Of a stretch of DNA of 64,000 nucleotides, positions 1-12,054 are shown piece after piece (the first letter of the stretch is position 1; every line of letters starts with the position of its first letter). Source of the DNA: Varroa destructor (taxonomy: Eukaryota > Arthropoda > Arachnida > Mesostigmata > Varroidae). A program made the position numbers and the translations under genes. The notes under the pieces were generated by a model. It was given only the letters and a program-made list of their open reading frames with translations. It was not told the DNA's origin and searched no databases. The stretch spans positions 17,231,939 through 17,295,938 of the forward strand of contig NW_019211458.1 of assembly GCF_002443255.2 (NCBI RefSeq), in the 5' to 3' direction.

Positions 1-208
1 TCCCCTTCTTTTTCCCACTGCTTGCTTTTCCGCGAGCCTCTCCAGCTCCAGCCGGCGTCGAGGATGACGTTTTGTCCTATTCTGTTGCTCGATACATCGA
101 TGGCATTGTATACTTGCCCTTGGCGCAAGCCTATGCCGGTACCTGTCCCGCTAGCTACCGTGTCAGAATCCACGTTGCATTCAATCTTTCACTTCTTCCT
201 TCCTTCAG

Positions 209-385
209 ATACGCTCTTGGCAGCGGCTGCCAGTCGTCTCAACGCCAGTGATGGGGCAATCACGGGTGCAAGTCAACAGCGCACGAGGCCGGCGGCACAC
301 GAGAAGGACGTTGCATACCGGTTTCTTCTGTTGCTTCGACTAGCACAAGGCGCTTTGTTGGAAATGAAAGCTGTGGCTGGTTCTG
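209..385 (+). CDS. Candidate symmetric internal exon (phase 1-1)
   Basis: A long pyrimidine tract ending CTTCCTTCCTTCAG (208) gives a strong acceptor, and TTCTG|GTAAGC (386) a good donor. The 177 bases between are open in one frame with phase 1 at both ends, as expected of a real internal exon. The peptide contains SRLNASDGAITG and a Leu-rich stretch (YRFLLLLRLAQGALLEMK). The surrounding ORF (ATG 64 to TAA 594) reads through both splice signals, so it may instead be simple openness in GC-rich DNA. No family is recognised. Confidence 0.2.
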
Positions 386-3129
386 GTAAGCTGGTGTTTT
401 CGCGAGCGTGGACCGTGAGGAGTACCGAACATGTCAGGCCGGGCTGCGAGGACTTACATCCCCTTGCCTGTTTTCCGTCTCTTTTTCGTTCCTCCGCTGT
501 CACTTTCTGGGTGACAGGACAACCGGGTGCCTGCAAATCCCCTCGCGTCTACACTGCTGCTGCCTTGCCGTTGCTTCTCTCGACACGCTATTAACCCGTG
601 GCCCTCTGACGACACCGATGTAATTTTGCGGGCTTCGTGCGTTCTGCGCAATGGGTATTAGTACCTTAAATAGAAAATACGGGCCTTACATTTAGTGCAG
701 CCGTTATATATGTGCAAGCGGAAGCTTAGCAGTTCTAAACGAATGAGCATATGATAAGATTTTGTTTGAGACATGTACGATTGTTTGTTACGAAATACGG
801 GTCATTAGTTAAACCTTCTGACACAGTTCCAATAGGTTATGAACGCTATTTCTCCTTGCTTCGCAATGCGTGAACGAACAACGTAAAGATCTCACCGCGT
901 GACTACTTCACTTTGGGATCTGTACATGTCTCGCGTTCTCTTGTACGTTATGCGCTTTTGTCCCTCGCAGTGCTCAGTGTGCTGGTGGGCTACCTTGTCT
1001 ACCAGCGCAGATGCTATTCGTTCCTCTCTCGTGTCGTTTGGCTTCGATTGCACTAGCTTCAGTAGTAGAGTTAGTAACGTTATCTTGTATAGCTGACTTG
1101 GTTTTTGCTCTTACCGTTTCTTCCTTCCCCATGCCTCTCTCTATCCCCTTTTTCTTTTTCCCTGATTCGCTGGTCCAGTTGTCCGTGGGACTTCGTGAGG
1201 TTCAGCTTCTTCTGCAAAATCTTTGTGGACTTCTATCTCTTAGTGTAGCGCCCTATTGAAGCATGTAGGGGGTAGGGGGCCGGTGACTATGGCAACGACG
1301 ACAACAAAGTCGACGAGGGAATGAGCCATCAACAAACACGAAGAGAAATCTTTTGGGGGTATCGAATTGTAGTGGGCTTTTCATCAGCTGGCTAGAGTCG
1401 TTCTGCATGCTGTTTCTAGAGCCAGTAGCTAGCCTTAGCTGGAGGCTAAAGATACCTCCTGCGATCGATGAGCCAAATAGAGCCGCCTGATTCCATACTT
1501 TTGCCAATTCATTCTTCTAGTGCTCCGTGGAACGCACCACAGCCTTGCAGTACTTTAGACCTTCTGCCTCTCCTGTCCAACACTATCTTTTTTGCGGAGC
1601 TAATGGACTACTGCGGTAAGAACCAGTGCCAGCACTAGTCAGAGATACTGGCAGCAGAAACTATTCCGAATCTCTACATAGACCTCACTATTACGAGTAT
1701 CTCTATAGTACAGCACAACTAACTTGGCTGGAGCACTTACAACCCAACTACCTAACCTCTCGCTAGCCAATGTGACGGCTGTAGGTGCCATCTACGCTGC
1801 CCGAGGCAAGATCACAGCTATAGGACGGCTAGACACGCGCATTCGCGAACATACATATGTGCACCTTAGAAAAGAAAGAGCCGTCTATATCAGGAGTAAC
1901 GGCACCACCAGAATAGTCGCCATCCTTGATGCCATTCTAAACCTTCTGATTTCATTGTTGGCAGCTAACTGGAAGCGCGCGGATGAGATGGACGGCTGTA
2001 AACAAGGCTGCTGGCGGACTGCTAAGAGCGCAGTAGCAGCAAAAGTAAGGTCTATTGTAGTGGCAAGAAGCCAGAAACGAGGCACCACAACACAGATGTG
2101 ATACCGACCAGTCTGACTAACGGAATTAGTGTGCTTTTAAGGATCTAGATATCACCGGTACGACGAGTACATTTTTTATTAGTTGTGCCTGTAGATATAG
2201 CAGCTATGAACCGGCAAAAATAACACTGATAAGCGGAAACGTAAAACAAATTAGAAGGATTAGAGCAAGACGTCTTTGTGATGAATTTTAGCAATGGGAG
2301 CCAAGTCTACTGTGGAGTTTTTCCAACGAGACAACTTAGTTTAACAAAAAAATTGCGCATATAGCTGAATGGAAACAATATCTGAGACTATAAGTTAGTG
2401 TGCGTACGAAACATTAACTTAATATTGTAAAAATAAAGCATGCAAAAGATTAGCTGATCTAGAGCTTGAATACACATTATGTATTGAAATGAAAAAAATG
2501 CTCATATTCGTAGCGCCCGTCTGCTGATCGAAAAAAAGATAAGTAGGCCATAATTATTCTTTAATATATAAAATATAAAATTGTAAGTTAATATAAAATT
2601 GTATTAAAAAGACACGTTCTTCAAGCAGATATATGGTACATTAGTTTTTGTAATGACAACCTGGAAAGAGGGTCCTTATATAGACAACAGTTGCCCTGAA
2701 ACAACAGCCTTAATGAGTAAAAAATATATAATATCCACAGGTAACAGCAAAAACTCTGCTTCTATATGCCTGTACTCAGGCAAGTGAAAACGTAAGTAAC
2801 ATTGAATGTAAAACGCCGTTTGGAGAATAAAAGGTTCCCAACCGATACGTGAAAGGTAAAGGGTTGACCCACATCGAGCAAGTTCACAACTAGAGTCATT
2901 AGTGGGTTACTGTTTTTCACCCAAGCGTAAATATAAAGATCGATACATATTCCTTTGTTGTAAAGTTTGAAGTGTGACAAGCAAATTTCTATACGCCAAT
3001 ATTTAAATAAGTATTGCATAGGATATTTTTATCAGTTTGCATATTTATGGGTTACAATTGCTCATTATTTACTTCCCTATAGAAAGTAAAACAGCGTAAC
3101 CTCGACTACCGGCAATTTACTATAGACAG
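386..3129. other. No recognised gene
   Basis: GC-richer to about 650 and again at 1100-2100, with short overlapping open frames on both strands. From 2150 onward it is AT-rich, with a 14-base AT-rich direct repeat near 2570-2610. No family match, promoter pair or RNA gene was seen. Confidence 0.5.
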
Positions 3130-3138
3130 TATAAAAAG
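3130..3138 (+). promoter_or_regulatory. TATA box candidate
   Basis: TATAAAAAG followed by a GGGCGG stretch, 63 bases before the first base of the small-ORF ATG at 3201. There is no good initiator (TCAGT-like) at the expected distance, so only the TATA element supports it. Confidence 0.3.
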
Positions 3139-3200
3139 GGCGGAAAAAGACCGATAGAATGCTGGAAGTCTGATATTGGCTTGTTTTTGTGCAAGTAAAA

Positions 3201-3317
3201 ATGGCCTCAAAATCATCCGAAACAAATAAACGTAACACTTCTTATGAGACTTTCAAGTCATCACCGCAGCCCAAATTCTTCAGAGAGTTAAACTTTTTTA
3301 GAGCATTGATCTGTTAG
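3201..3317 (+). CDS. Small ORF (38 codons) downstream of a TATA box
   Basis: The ATG at 3201 is in a near-ideal context (AAAAATGGCC) and opens a 38-codon frame to TAG 3315-3317. The peptide is polar, Ser/Thr/Lys-rich (MASKSSETNKRN at the start) and ends in a short aromatic and hydrophobic tail (FFRALIC). A TATAAAAAG box lies at 3130-3138, which would place the transcription start near 3160 with a leader of about 40 bases. No donor is obvious inside the frame, so it would be a micropeptide gene or the start of a gene whose splice site I missed. No homologue is recognised. Confidence 0.28.
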   Translation: MASKSSETNKRNTSYETFKSSPQPKFFRELNFFRALIC

Positions 3318-6300
3318 CTTTTACTCTGTGCTACCGTACAGAGCATGAAGCTTCCAAAGACCATCGGTCTGACCGTACGTTGAACTTCACTGGATAATCA
3401 CTCGGCCTTGTCCAATACGGGCATATTTTCCACCACTCCTTCTGCCATCCTTTTCTTTGCACTTTATTATATTGTTGAAACGGCTAAAAGTCATCATCGT
3501 ACGAACGGTCAACATTTGACTAGCAGCAACGAACGCGGGCTGGGCCTGCCAAGGCTGCGTACTGTGCCGGGGGCGTCGGGCTATGGTTGGGGCAGTTAGG
3601 CCAAGCTACGTACCTAGAAGAAAACCGCTGAGAGAGTTCCGAATAGCGTTTCTATGCTGCCCCGTAAATGTCGTCGCACATTGTCTACCACTACCGAGTT
3701 CGCTGTTTACAATGACGGCACTACTGATTGCGTTGAAGGCGGGTTGCTGGCCATACAGATGGAAGAAGCTTTCTGTAGGCTTTCAGTGAGCCCACTTTGC
3801 CAGGCGTGTTACCTTTTAGCGGTCTGCCCCACCTGTCCTTGCCGTTAACGCAGCATTGTTGTAGAGGAACTTGTGCTTCGCTCCGCGCAGCTGGCAGATC
3901 TAAGGGACCATGCGCACTACCAAAGCTGAGTTTGCGGCCATAGGGCTTTACGACAAACCAACGTGGGTATACCATATCGTACGTAGGCCTGAGATGTTTG
4001 CGAACCAGTTGGAGGGCGAAAACGGACTGTTCCCTACGAAAACACCCAACGGACGCTCGGCGGTGCTTCGACCAATCAAAAGCAGTAGTTGAGGGTGACG
4101 GCCCATAATAGCGGAAGCCGTTGTGGTTGGCTGTTAGGTGGAACATCCCTTTCGCTATCCGATCATCTGTGTGAGCATCCACACAGCGAATCCCCTGGCT
4201 GACCAAGCAGAGAAGATGAAACGACTGACGGAATGGACGCTTCATGCCGTCAGACGTCGCTTCGTAATGAAAATATATACTACTACCGGCAAACAGGTTG
4301 GTAGGATAAGGTTCGGGGTAACGCCACGCTACGAGGAACGAGCTGAAGGTTAGTGGTCTGTAGGAGAAGCAAGGCTACAAACGTTCATAGAGATGCCTGC
4401 AGGACGCCAAAAGAGGCTCATGCATGCTGATTACGGGAAGGCTTGATGCCCTCAACGAGAAACACACAGAAAAGACGGAGAGCCTTTCAGCTTGATTTTG
4501 ACTGAATCATTACCGCCCCATTTTCGAGCGCGTGCACAATGCATTCGGGCAGACCAGGCAACAGAAGGAGGGGCTCGAGGCCAGCGAAAAGCTGCTCGAA
4601 TGATGAGCTCACGTTGAGTGATGATCGCCCTTAAAAGAGCCTCTAAGAGCATCTTGCGCTGGCCGAAACGAGAAGCAAAATGCGTTGTACCTTTCAGGCT
4701 TAAGTCATGTTGTAAGTGAAGGTATCTACTTCAGCTGGATCCCACCAGCTAACCTCTCATGTTACTTTTTTCATGTAAGCACAAATAAGGCTGAGCAAAA
4801 CAGATAACGCATTTATCTATTTGTATATGTAATATCGTTGCTTTATATACCAAATAACTATAACGAATGACGGTTGCCACCGTGTGGTAACATCGACTCG
4901 CTGCCAACCCTGTAAAAGTAGTCGTGACATATATGCTCGAAAAAAATATTCGAATCTATTACGGCCGAATGGAGGTCTATTTGCGGATAAACGTTCGTCT
5001 AGTCGATCTATCGATCCTTGGGTAGATTTTATCATGTCTGCTTCATAGTGGTTACTGTATAGATGTTTTGGATAGCAACTAAGACGAACGTAAGACTACC
5101 TAAAAGCATAACATTTAGGATCGTGATGGGACGGTACGCGCCAATAATAACCTTCCACATGTAGGATGAATTAGATTAACTTAGTTTGGATTGGAACTTG
5201 CTAATCAACCACGACCATACAAAACCATTTTTAAGTGTCATTTGATGAAAAGTGTCAAAATATTTAATTGTTATGTGAAATTTTGGGCATTTTCGGAACT
5301 CGGAAACATAAACAACATTCTCTCTGTTTACACATAATTTGTCCTCGTTCAGTGGACTTACATCTGTTGTTAGCAAACAGCTAAATATATGTCTGTTGTA
5401 AGATAAAACAACTTTCTATACGATGAAGAGCTACGATTATGCGTCTATTTCTTATTACAGAAGAAGATGCGAGATCTTCGAGAAAATGAACGAGCTGTTT
5501 TCAGCATGGCGTTTGCTTGTATTCGCGAGAATCGCGCAAAGGGATATCTCCACAAGACGGCATTTTTTGAGCGGATTCTGGCCCTGTTAATGGCCGTTAC
5601 GTCACATTTACATTAACGTATTATGTTTCCATAGTTATTAGGAAATACGCGACGACCACTGGATGGTAATGTAATGTAAAGGCGTGCTCTCTCTTCTTCG
5701 TGGACACTTTGTAACCCGTAGCTAGCAACGATAACGAATCACTAAATATTCAAATATTGAAACTATCTGCGTTTAGCGAGTTGTCTAACCTAGATGAACG
5801 CAATACTATCTTCACATAGGCTTGACGGCTGGTCCTGGATCTTCAGTTCTTCGGACAAGAAGCATAGACGCAAATAATGAATCCTATCGGATGTTCTAAT
5901 TAAAATGTTCTATCTATCGCATTAACAACTATTGCTCTTTCGTCACAGTGCAACTATGGCTAAAATTCGAAAAATAAAAAAAACTAACTTAGAACTAGAT
6001 AAGTATGGCAAAAGCTTCACCTCAATTTAGTAAATTTTATCGTTTATTAACGACCAAATTTGAAGTGTAATAGCAGATGTTGGCTATTTTATAATATGCG
6101 GCCATACCTCTATGGGTTTATTTATACGAGCTCAATCGTCAACTATACGTATACAATATGTATGGCTATGCGTGTTATTATGATAAGTCGATTACGTCTG
6201 CCTTCCATCCCCTTATTATTTGCCTAATTTCTTAGAACCTTATTCCAGATTATTTCATATTAATCAGCTCGTACAGGTAACCTATGGTATAATACAATAC

Positions 6301-8400
6301 AGGTTTCACCTCAGAGACCCATTGCAAATTGCTACTATAGACTCTAGCAGTAAACGCCTAAACTTTTCTTATATGAACGGCAGAATCAAAGCTTAGCATG
6401 GCAGCTATATCAAGATCATAGAAAGATCCCACTAGAGAGACGCAGGCACTATTCAGTATGTACACCAGAGTAGTGGCGAAAAAAAAAGATACGCGTCTAA
6501 ACTAGAAGACCGTCATCAATATATCGTTTTATCAATAGTATTTCTAAATATTATTACCTCTTTTTTGCAGCTTGTTCACAATATGTTCGTTTGCAATCTT
6601 TCGACAAGCAGATTATACAGCATATGATCAGCTACAGCTCCTTTTTGTACAAACACAAATATTTTGCCGAACGCGGGATACGAAGGTACAACACTAGTAG
6701 GACTAGTAGTAATGGATGAGTACCAAGAATGTCAACGATCGAATTTATACAGGCGCGGAAAATCCGATTTTAAAAATCGCGCTCTATTCACTGCATGGCA
6801 TTGTTGTCGGTATTTCCACAATAACAATAATAACTGCTTACGATTGATTCTGATGTCGGATGCGCATGCGCACGCAAAATGTACACAGCAATACGCTACT
6901 TGAAGATGGACTCCACTAGTAAAATACTGTGACTAACTAATTGGCTGTATAACGTTCTTTCAAAAAATCATTTTCATTATTGTTGTTCAAAAAAAAAACG
7001 GGTTTACAGACCATGCTCGTTTTCTCGACTGCGCCCCATTGGATGACCCGAAAGATGATCAATAATAGCCTTTCAACTGGTAAACATACAGTGCTTTCCT
7101 AAGGTAGTAGCCCACAATGTTCAAGCGTCTACAAGCGTAAGAGAGCCATTTCAAACAGAGTCTAAATAAATGGGGCTTTTTGAACGCTCGTTCGAAGAGA
7201 AGCTATTGTAATTTTACCGGAAACCGCCATGTTTGTTTATAAAAGACAGACGCTATTTCACCGATGTCGAAACGGTTTTCCACTAAAAACACTAATGATT
7301 ACCTTGTCCGCATGCTTGAAACGTTTGTTAATGCAACTTTTTGCCGTTTGTTAATGGCAAGCGTACTCTGGCAGCAGCACGCAGGTAGTTGATTGACGGA
7401 CGGTTTAACATCAAACAACGAATTGTTACCTTCCAAATTTATTAAAAACTATATATTTTTAAGGTATGCAGTCAGAACTACGTATCGGATGCAATAAGCG
7501 CTGGGCGCATCAATAGTACCCAACTTAACTAACTGATTTCAAGTAACTACTCTAACTTGGATTGCAGAATATTAAATCAAGAGCCGTATGACGAGCTGCC
7601 GATCACTCACAGTCAACATTGTTCATAATCGACTTGAAATGCATCATTAGATGATTTAGTATAGTGTGCCGATGTTTACATTGACCTTTTAAATCTATTG
7701 TTGAACATTACCTTAAACGGAATGTCCTAAAAAAGGTCTGCGTTACCCAACGATGACCCCTTGAAACTAAAGAGTGGATGATTTTGGTAAAATAAAATTT
7801 TCATTTCGCTCGCCACCTTTTTCCCGTGTCACCCCTACAACCTTGACTTGCTGAGCGGACATGTGCCATTAGGAACTCGCATGTTTACTGAAACCTCGTT
7901 CTAGGAAAAGCCCCAAAAAATCTTGCAGCTGATGAGCAAGTCTGTGTGCGGAAAACTCGTAAGAAGACATTCTCCCTAGAAAAAAAGGTCATCTCACTTC
8001 CTAAGTAATTGTAAATGTTATTTGATCTATAGGGTTAAAGCGACGATCTCTTATTTGGTGGAACATTAATTAGTACAAACATAGAATTTCTCTTTTATAT
8101 TATAAATTTTGGGGTTTCTTTAACAATTGACACATCTATCAGATCTGTTAACAGGCTAGGGCATTGAGCAAACAATACGTTTAACTGCATTCTCGGTAAG
8201 TTATTCTTAATTCGTTCAAAAATAGCTTATCGAATGGTATCTAGACCTATGTTAATCTAGGTTAATAATATCCAAGAAGTAGTCTCATAGCCTATCAGAC
8301 CAAAGATTTAACAATATTCTTATTTTGCTAAAATAAATAGCCATATTAGATTAGTAAAATTAACAACAGCCCATTTAACGAAAAACCTTGTCACTTGTAA
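3318..8400. other. No recognised gene; GC-richer block then AT-rich spacer
   Basis: From 3500 to 4650 is a GC-richer block with overlapping frames on both strands (the longest is 174 codons, - strand, 3721-4245) and no recognisable domain. From 4700 to 8400 is AT-leaning spacer with short A runs. A 12-base direct repeat (CGTTTGTTAATG) occurs near 7322 and 7349. Confidence 0.5.
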
Positions 8401-8418
8401 TATATATATATATATATA
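8401..8418. repeat. (TA)9 microsatellite
   Basis: Short uninterrupted TA repeat. Confidence 0.9.
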
Positions 8419-8530
8419 GGGTATCTAGTGTTTTTCGATACTTCGTTTATAATGTGCGCTTACATTATTGTTGACTATTTTCGTAATGTTGTGAATGTGG
8501 CAGCCGTGTTGGATGGTTCGTAGAAGCGAA

Positions 8531-8597
8531 ATGGTCCTGGCCTATTGGGTTACGGTAACGGGTCCGGATGCTCTGGTCCTAGCATCTTCGAAATTAG
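8531..8597 (+). CDS. Candidate short leader exon (22 codons, phase 1)
   Basis: ATG 8531 in a strong context (GCGAAATGG) opens a frame beginning MVLAYWVTVTGPDALVLAS and meets a good donor, TTAG|GTAAGT, at 8598 in phase 1. The peptide is mildly hydrophobic and could be a weak signal peptide. One such coincidence in this much sequence is plausible by chance. Confidence 0.15.
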
Positions 8598-9480
8598 GTA
8601 AGTAGCTCCAGCGGGTGTTAGGAGTATAAAGCGATAGACGTTGAGACCAACAAACTTGACACTGCTACAGTGCGTGAAAGTAGGATTTTTGGCCTGCTAC
8701 GTTGTAATCTACGCTCATCGTTGAAAGCAATCCAGTCCTCGAAAGGCAGCTCGTGTTCCGAATGTGACCCATTTTTCTGTCTACTGAACGCGATCAAGGT
8801 GTACTAACAGCACAAATTATTTTTATCTACCCACCTGTGATGATAGTTGACATCTTATGGCGCTAAATAGTTCTGGAAGGTAGCCTGCGAACCCCAAAGA
8901 GCGATAGGCTTTAGGCACTGCTAAAGACAAATAGTCTGACGGTTTAATAAGAGCTGCGCTACAGGCTATTTTGACCGTTGGATTCTTTTTAAGAGACAGT
9001 TAGAGTTATGAAACCTGTCTGAAAATGTGGGAAATAAATTGTAAAAGATAATGTGAGGTAATATAAAGTGAAAGTTAGGTTTCAAACAGGTAATAAAGCA
9101 TGAATGACTGTCGAAATTGCGTTCAAACATCGGCCACATACAGTAGCTCTAAGGCATGGGGTCCACTAATACTAGAGCATACGCGCAATTCACCTATTGG
9201 GTTTACTTGTGTGTAAGCGCGATGAATTTGCAATGATAGAAAATAAGTTGTTGAACGGAAAAAGTTCAAGGAAATCTGGGGTAAAAATTTATTGGTAAGT
9301 AAGTTATGGGTAAGTAAGGTCTGATCGACGTTAATCTAAGTGAAAAAAATCATTTTTTTGTATAATTGAACAACTAAAGCATTGAAATGGCTTCGCAAGC
9401 ATACTAGATTTATTTACAGTACAGAATATATAAGCATTGATATACAGGTATAATCCGATCATTATTCAAGCATTAGTGCG

Positions 9481-9496
9481 ATATATATATATATAT
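9481..9496. repeat. (AT)8 microsatellite
   Basis: Short uninterrupted AT repeat. Confidence 0.88.
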
Positions 9497-10275
9497 GGCG
9501 TGTAGTTTGATACACTGAACTGTATGAATGAACATCGTACAAGAAATGGCTCTATTGTAAGTGATTTTGTATGGTGGAATAATGCAGGCACAGTAAGGAT
9601 ATCCACTCCGTTTGGCGACATTAAATTAAGGGTGCTTATATCTCCTACGGATGATTTCGCTATAGAGGTGTTTGTCGAGCTAATATAATAGCGTATGTAC
9701 TTTTTCAAATAAGACTGGGAAATATTATCACATGTTCTCCTTTACTGTGTGTACTGAGCCCCCGCATATACGTCGAGTTGCCCCGAAACAGCTCCACATT
9801 CCGCTTTGAAATCGTCCCACTCTATGGTCAGCGATGCCGCGCAACGGAACTTCATGGTAGCGCCAACGAGGATAGCGCTACCCCCAGTTTATATCACTTC
9901 GTTTCACTTTCTTCTCAACTGGACCTAGACACGCCTTTACGTAAATGGCACATGCTTCCCGCTAGTGTGGCGCTTTCAACGCTGTGTCGCTACTCGAGAT
10001 ACGATCATTACCCCCGTCTTATATGCAATTACGTGCGTGCGTCGAACCGACGTAGTGATAATACATGTTTAAGTGTGCATTTTTGTGTAGAGCATGGGAG
10101 GCCCTGTGGAAAAGCAAAACTGTCCTAAATTCTTAGCGAAGTGTCACTTGAATGTTGTCACTGCAACAGCCAGCATACGGAAGCCGAGGTGCGTAAGGCT
10201 AATGTGGAAGTGAAGAATACGACAGATGTTTCCCAATTTTAGTTTTTCGTTGAATACTCCAGATGGCAGCTTTCC

Positions 10276-10698
10276 ATGGCTTGCGAAGACTACGTGGCCA
10301 AACTAATATCCCTACACAAGCGGACTTTAGATCGCCTGCGCGGATGCTTGATTAAGGAAACGAATGTTCGTATTGAACATATTTTCTTAACAACAGGCCG
10401 ACTGGATCATTTAACACACAGTCCTAGGATTTTTTTTATTTATATCACAATGCACTGGCCTTTGAACAGAAACTGCAGATTTTTTTATTATCTGAAACAG
10501 GATATGAAGGTGAAATGTATAGACTTCTGTTTCCGGTATGCCTGTAACGCGGTCCCTTCTTGTGCTGGCTCACTTTTGGTTCTTATCATCGTCGTATGTT
10601 TAATTTTCAGGCTGCAAGTAGGCAAACATACGCCACAACACGAGCAAGATGCGACCTTTACCGATCAAGTAGAACTTTGTTATCCAACAAAGCCTTAA
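10276..10698 (+). CDS. 140-codon ORF with one membrane segment, unknown
   Basis: ATG 10276 (context TTCCATGGC) to TAA 10696. The first 50 or so codons are protein-like (MACEDYVAKLISLHKR at the start). The middle is AT-rich and aromatic. Near residues 97-112 lies a convincing hydrophobic helix (SLLVLIIVVCLIF), followed by a polar tail. This would fit a single-pass membrane protein, but no family is recognised and the length is within chance expectation. Confidence 0.2.
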   Translation: MACEDYVAKLISLHKRTLDRLRGCLIKETNVRIEHIFLTTGRLDHLTHSPRIFFIYITMHWPLNRNCRFFYYLKQDMKVKCIDFCFRYACNAVPSCAGSLLVLIIVVCLIFRLQVGKHTPQHEQDATFTDQVELCYPTKP

Positions 10699-11328
10699 TA
10701 TTCGATTTGTATTCTATTTATGTGCATATCGCTCAGTTTGTCAATTGAATACGCCCATCATACACAGAATCATGTTCTACATAGAATATGTGAGTGTCTA
10801 ACTGTATTTATCACGTATTGCATCCTGTGGCGCTGAATGTGGGAGACTGTTTGTTTGCCTACGTCTGTGTTTCTGTACACTACAGTGAAACCGTTCGCGT
10901 ATTCTTGCCTGGCCTTAACTACCCTATCGTCAGCCCCTTCTTCGAAACCCCTTCGTTAAAGCTCAAGACACTGAGGATAGGGCGGTACCGTCCAGTCCCT
11001 GTCGTATTTGCCACTCTCGTTGCTTGCTAGGGAGCAGGTAGGTATTAGGGCCATTAACATGCCCGATCCAAGTTAATCTTGAGTTCCTCGCTAGTGCGCT
11101 TTATCTGAATTGCTCAGACGATTAAACGGTTTAGACTTCAGCGTGAGGTTGTAATTTGTATGTCACCAATTGCGTGACAATACCTAATGGAAGGGTGCAT
11201 AAGGTAGAGAGAAATAAGAGACAGAAAAATGCTGTAGCAGTAGCTGCAAGGATCAAAGGTCACCGATGATCGTTGCGTACGCGGAGTCGGTGTTGTTGGT
11301 AGTTGTCTCCTTTGAACGACCCACTTAC

Positions 11329-11502
11329 AGGAAAGGCCCATCGGAGCGTTGCGTTCGCTATACTCTTCGAACAGATGCGCACAAACACAAAGCAGAACAC
11401 TGAGATACAAAGCCGTTTTCTCTTTGCATTTTGCTTTTTTGTTGTTGGCGCTCTCGGTAGGGCATTCGTCCTCGCCCCAGCGGCAACGCCTTCACCGCCC
11501 AT
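11329..11502 (-). CDS. Candidate first coding exon with hydrophobic segment (- strand)
   Basis: On the - strand, ATG 11502 (context GTTATGG) opens 58 codons to a strong donor, CCT|GTAAGT, in phase 0. The peptide starts Gly/Ala-rich, turns basic (KKQNAKRKR) and then has a hydrophobic stretch (LCISVFCFVFVRICS), a layout seen in signal-anchor proteins. Unspliced, the frame continues to 11260. A second overlapping frame is also open. No next exon is identified. Confidence 0.2.
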
Positions 11503-12040
11503 AACTTCTTCTTTCCACGGTTCCTCTCTTGTCTAACTCCAGTTCAACTAAAAATAGCTAGCCAGCACACAGAACGTTCGGCCAGCCTTTAACGCCATTT
11601 TTCGATACAAACTTTCTTTGAATTGAACGCTTTGTAAACCCTAGCTTTTCGACCAGTTGGCCAGTCTAAGGGCAATAGCGGCTGGTAGAAAGCTGCATTC
11701 GTTTTCGCACAGCTGCCAGGCGTATGTTCCAATCTGCTCTCTATACCACGACACTTCAGCACTTACCATGCCTCCACGTCTTGTTGTCCCCGGCCCATAC
11801 GTCGCTGTTTGTTGTCTTTCTACTGGCACCATCACTCGTCAGTCTCCCTGTTGTATGTCACGATGCACTATCGTGAATGAACATCAGTCTGTGTACGCTT
11901 TCAAACGCCGGCCCTGTGGTGTTTGGTACCTGTGCGCATGTAAATTTTCCAACAGCAGCTCCGCTACTGCCAGTAGCGACCACGAAGCTCCATGAGGCTA
12001 ACAAAGTTCGTCGTACTATCATCGTTTTCGCTACATGCTG

Positions 12041-12054
12041 TGGGCCCGGGCCCA
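12041..12054. repeat. 14-bp perfect GC palindrome
   Basis: TGGGCCCGGGCCCA is self-complementary over all 14 bases and strikingly GC-pure for this AT-leaning region. Confidence 0.8.

Larger units (their letters stand above)
8598..11328. other. No recognised gene beyond the candidate ORF at 10276
   Basis: AT-leaning spacer. Two nearby donor-like GGTAAGTAAG copies lie near 9294 and 9309 with no open frame ending at them. A GC-richer patch at 9780-10130 has an open frame of about 115 codons lacking a proper start and any motif. Confidence 0.5.

Noticed and set aside
64..594. 177-codon ATG-initiated + frame at the left edge
   Set aside because: Low-complexity Leu/Ala/Ser/Pro composition that reads through a strong acceptor and donor. 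If anything here is coding it is the 209-385 segment.
3721..4245. 174-codon - strand open frame
   Set aside because: Lies in a GC-richer block where opposite frames are also open; no motif or domain and no splice or promoter support.
7238..7245. TATAAAAG and other isolated TATA-like sites (also 8625 and 59276)
   Set aside because: No initiator at the right distance and no convincing ORF downstream.
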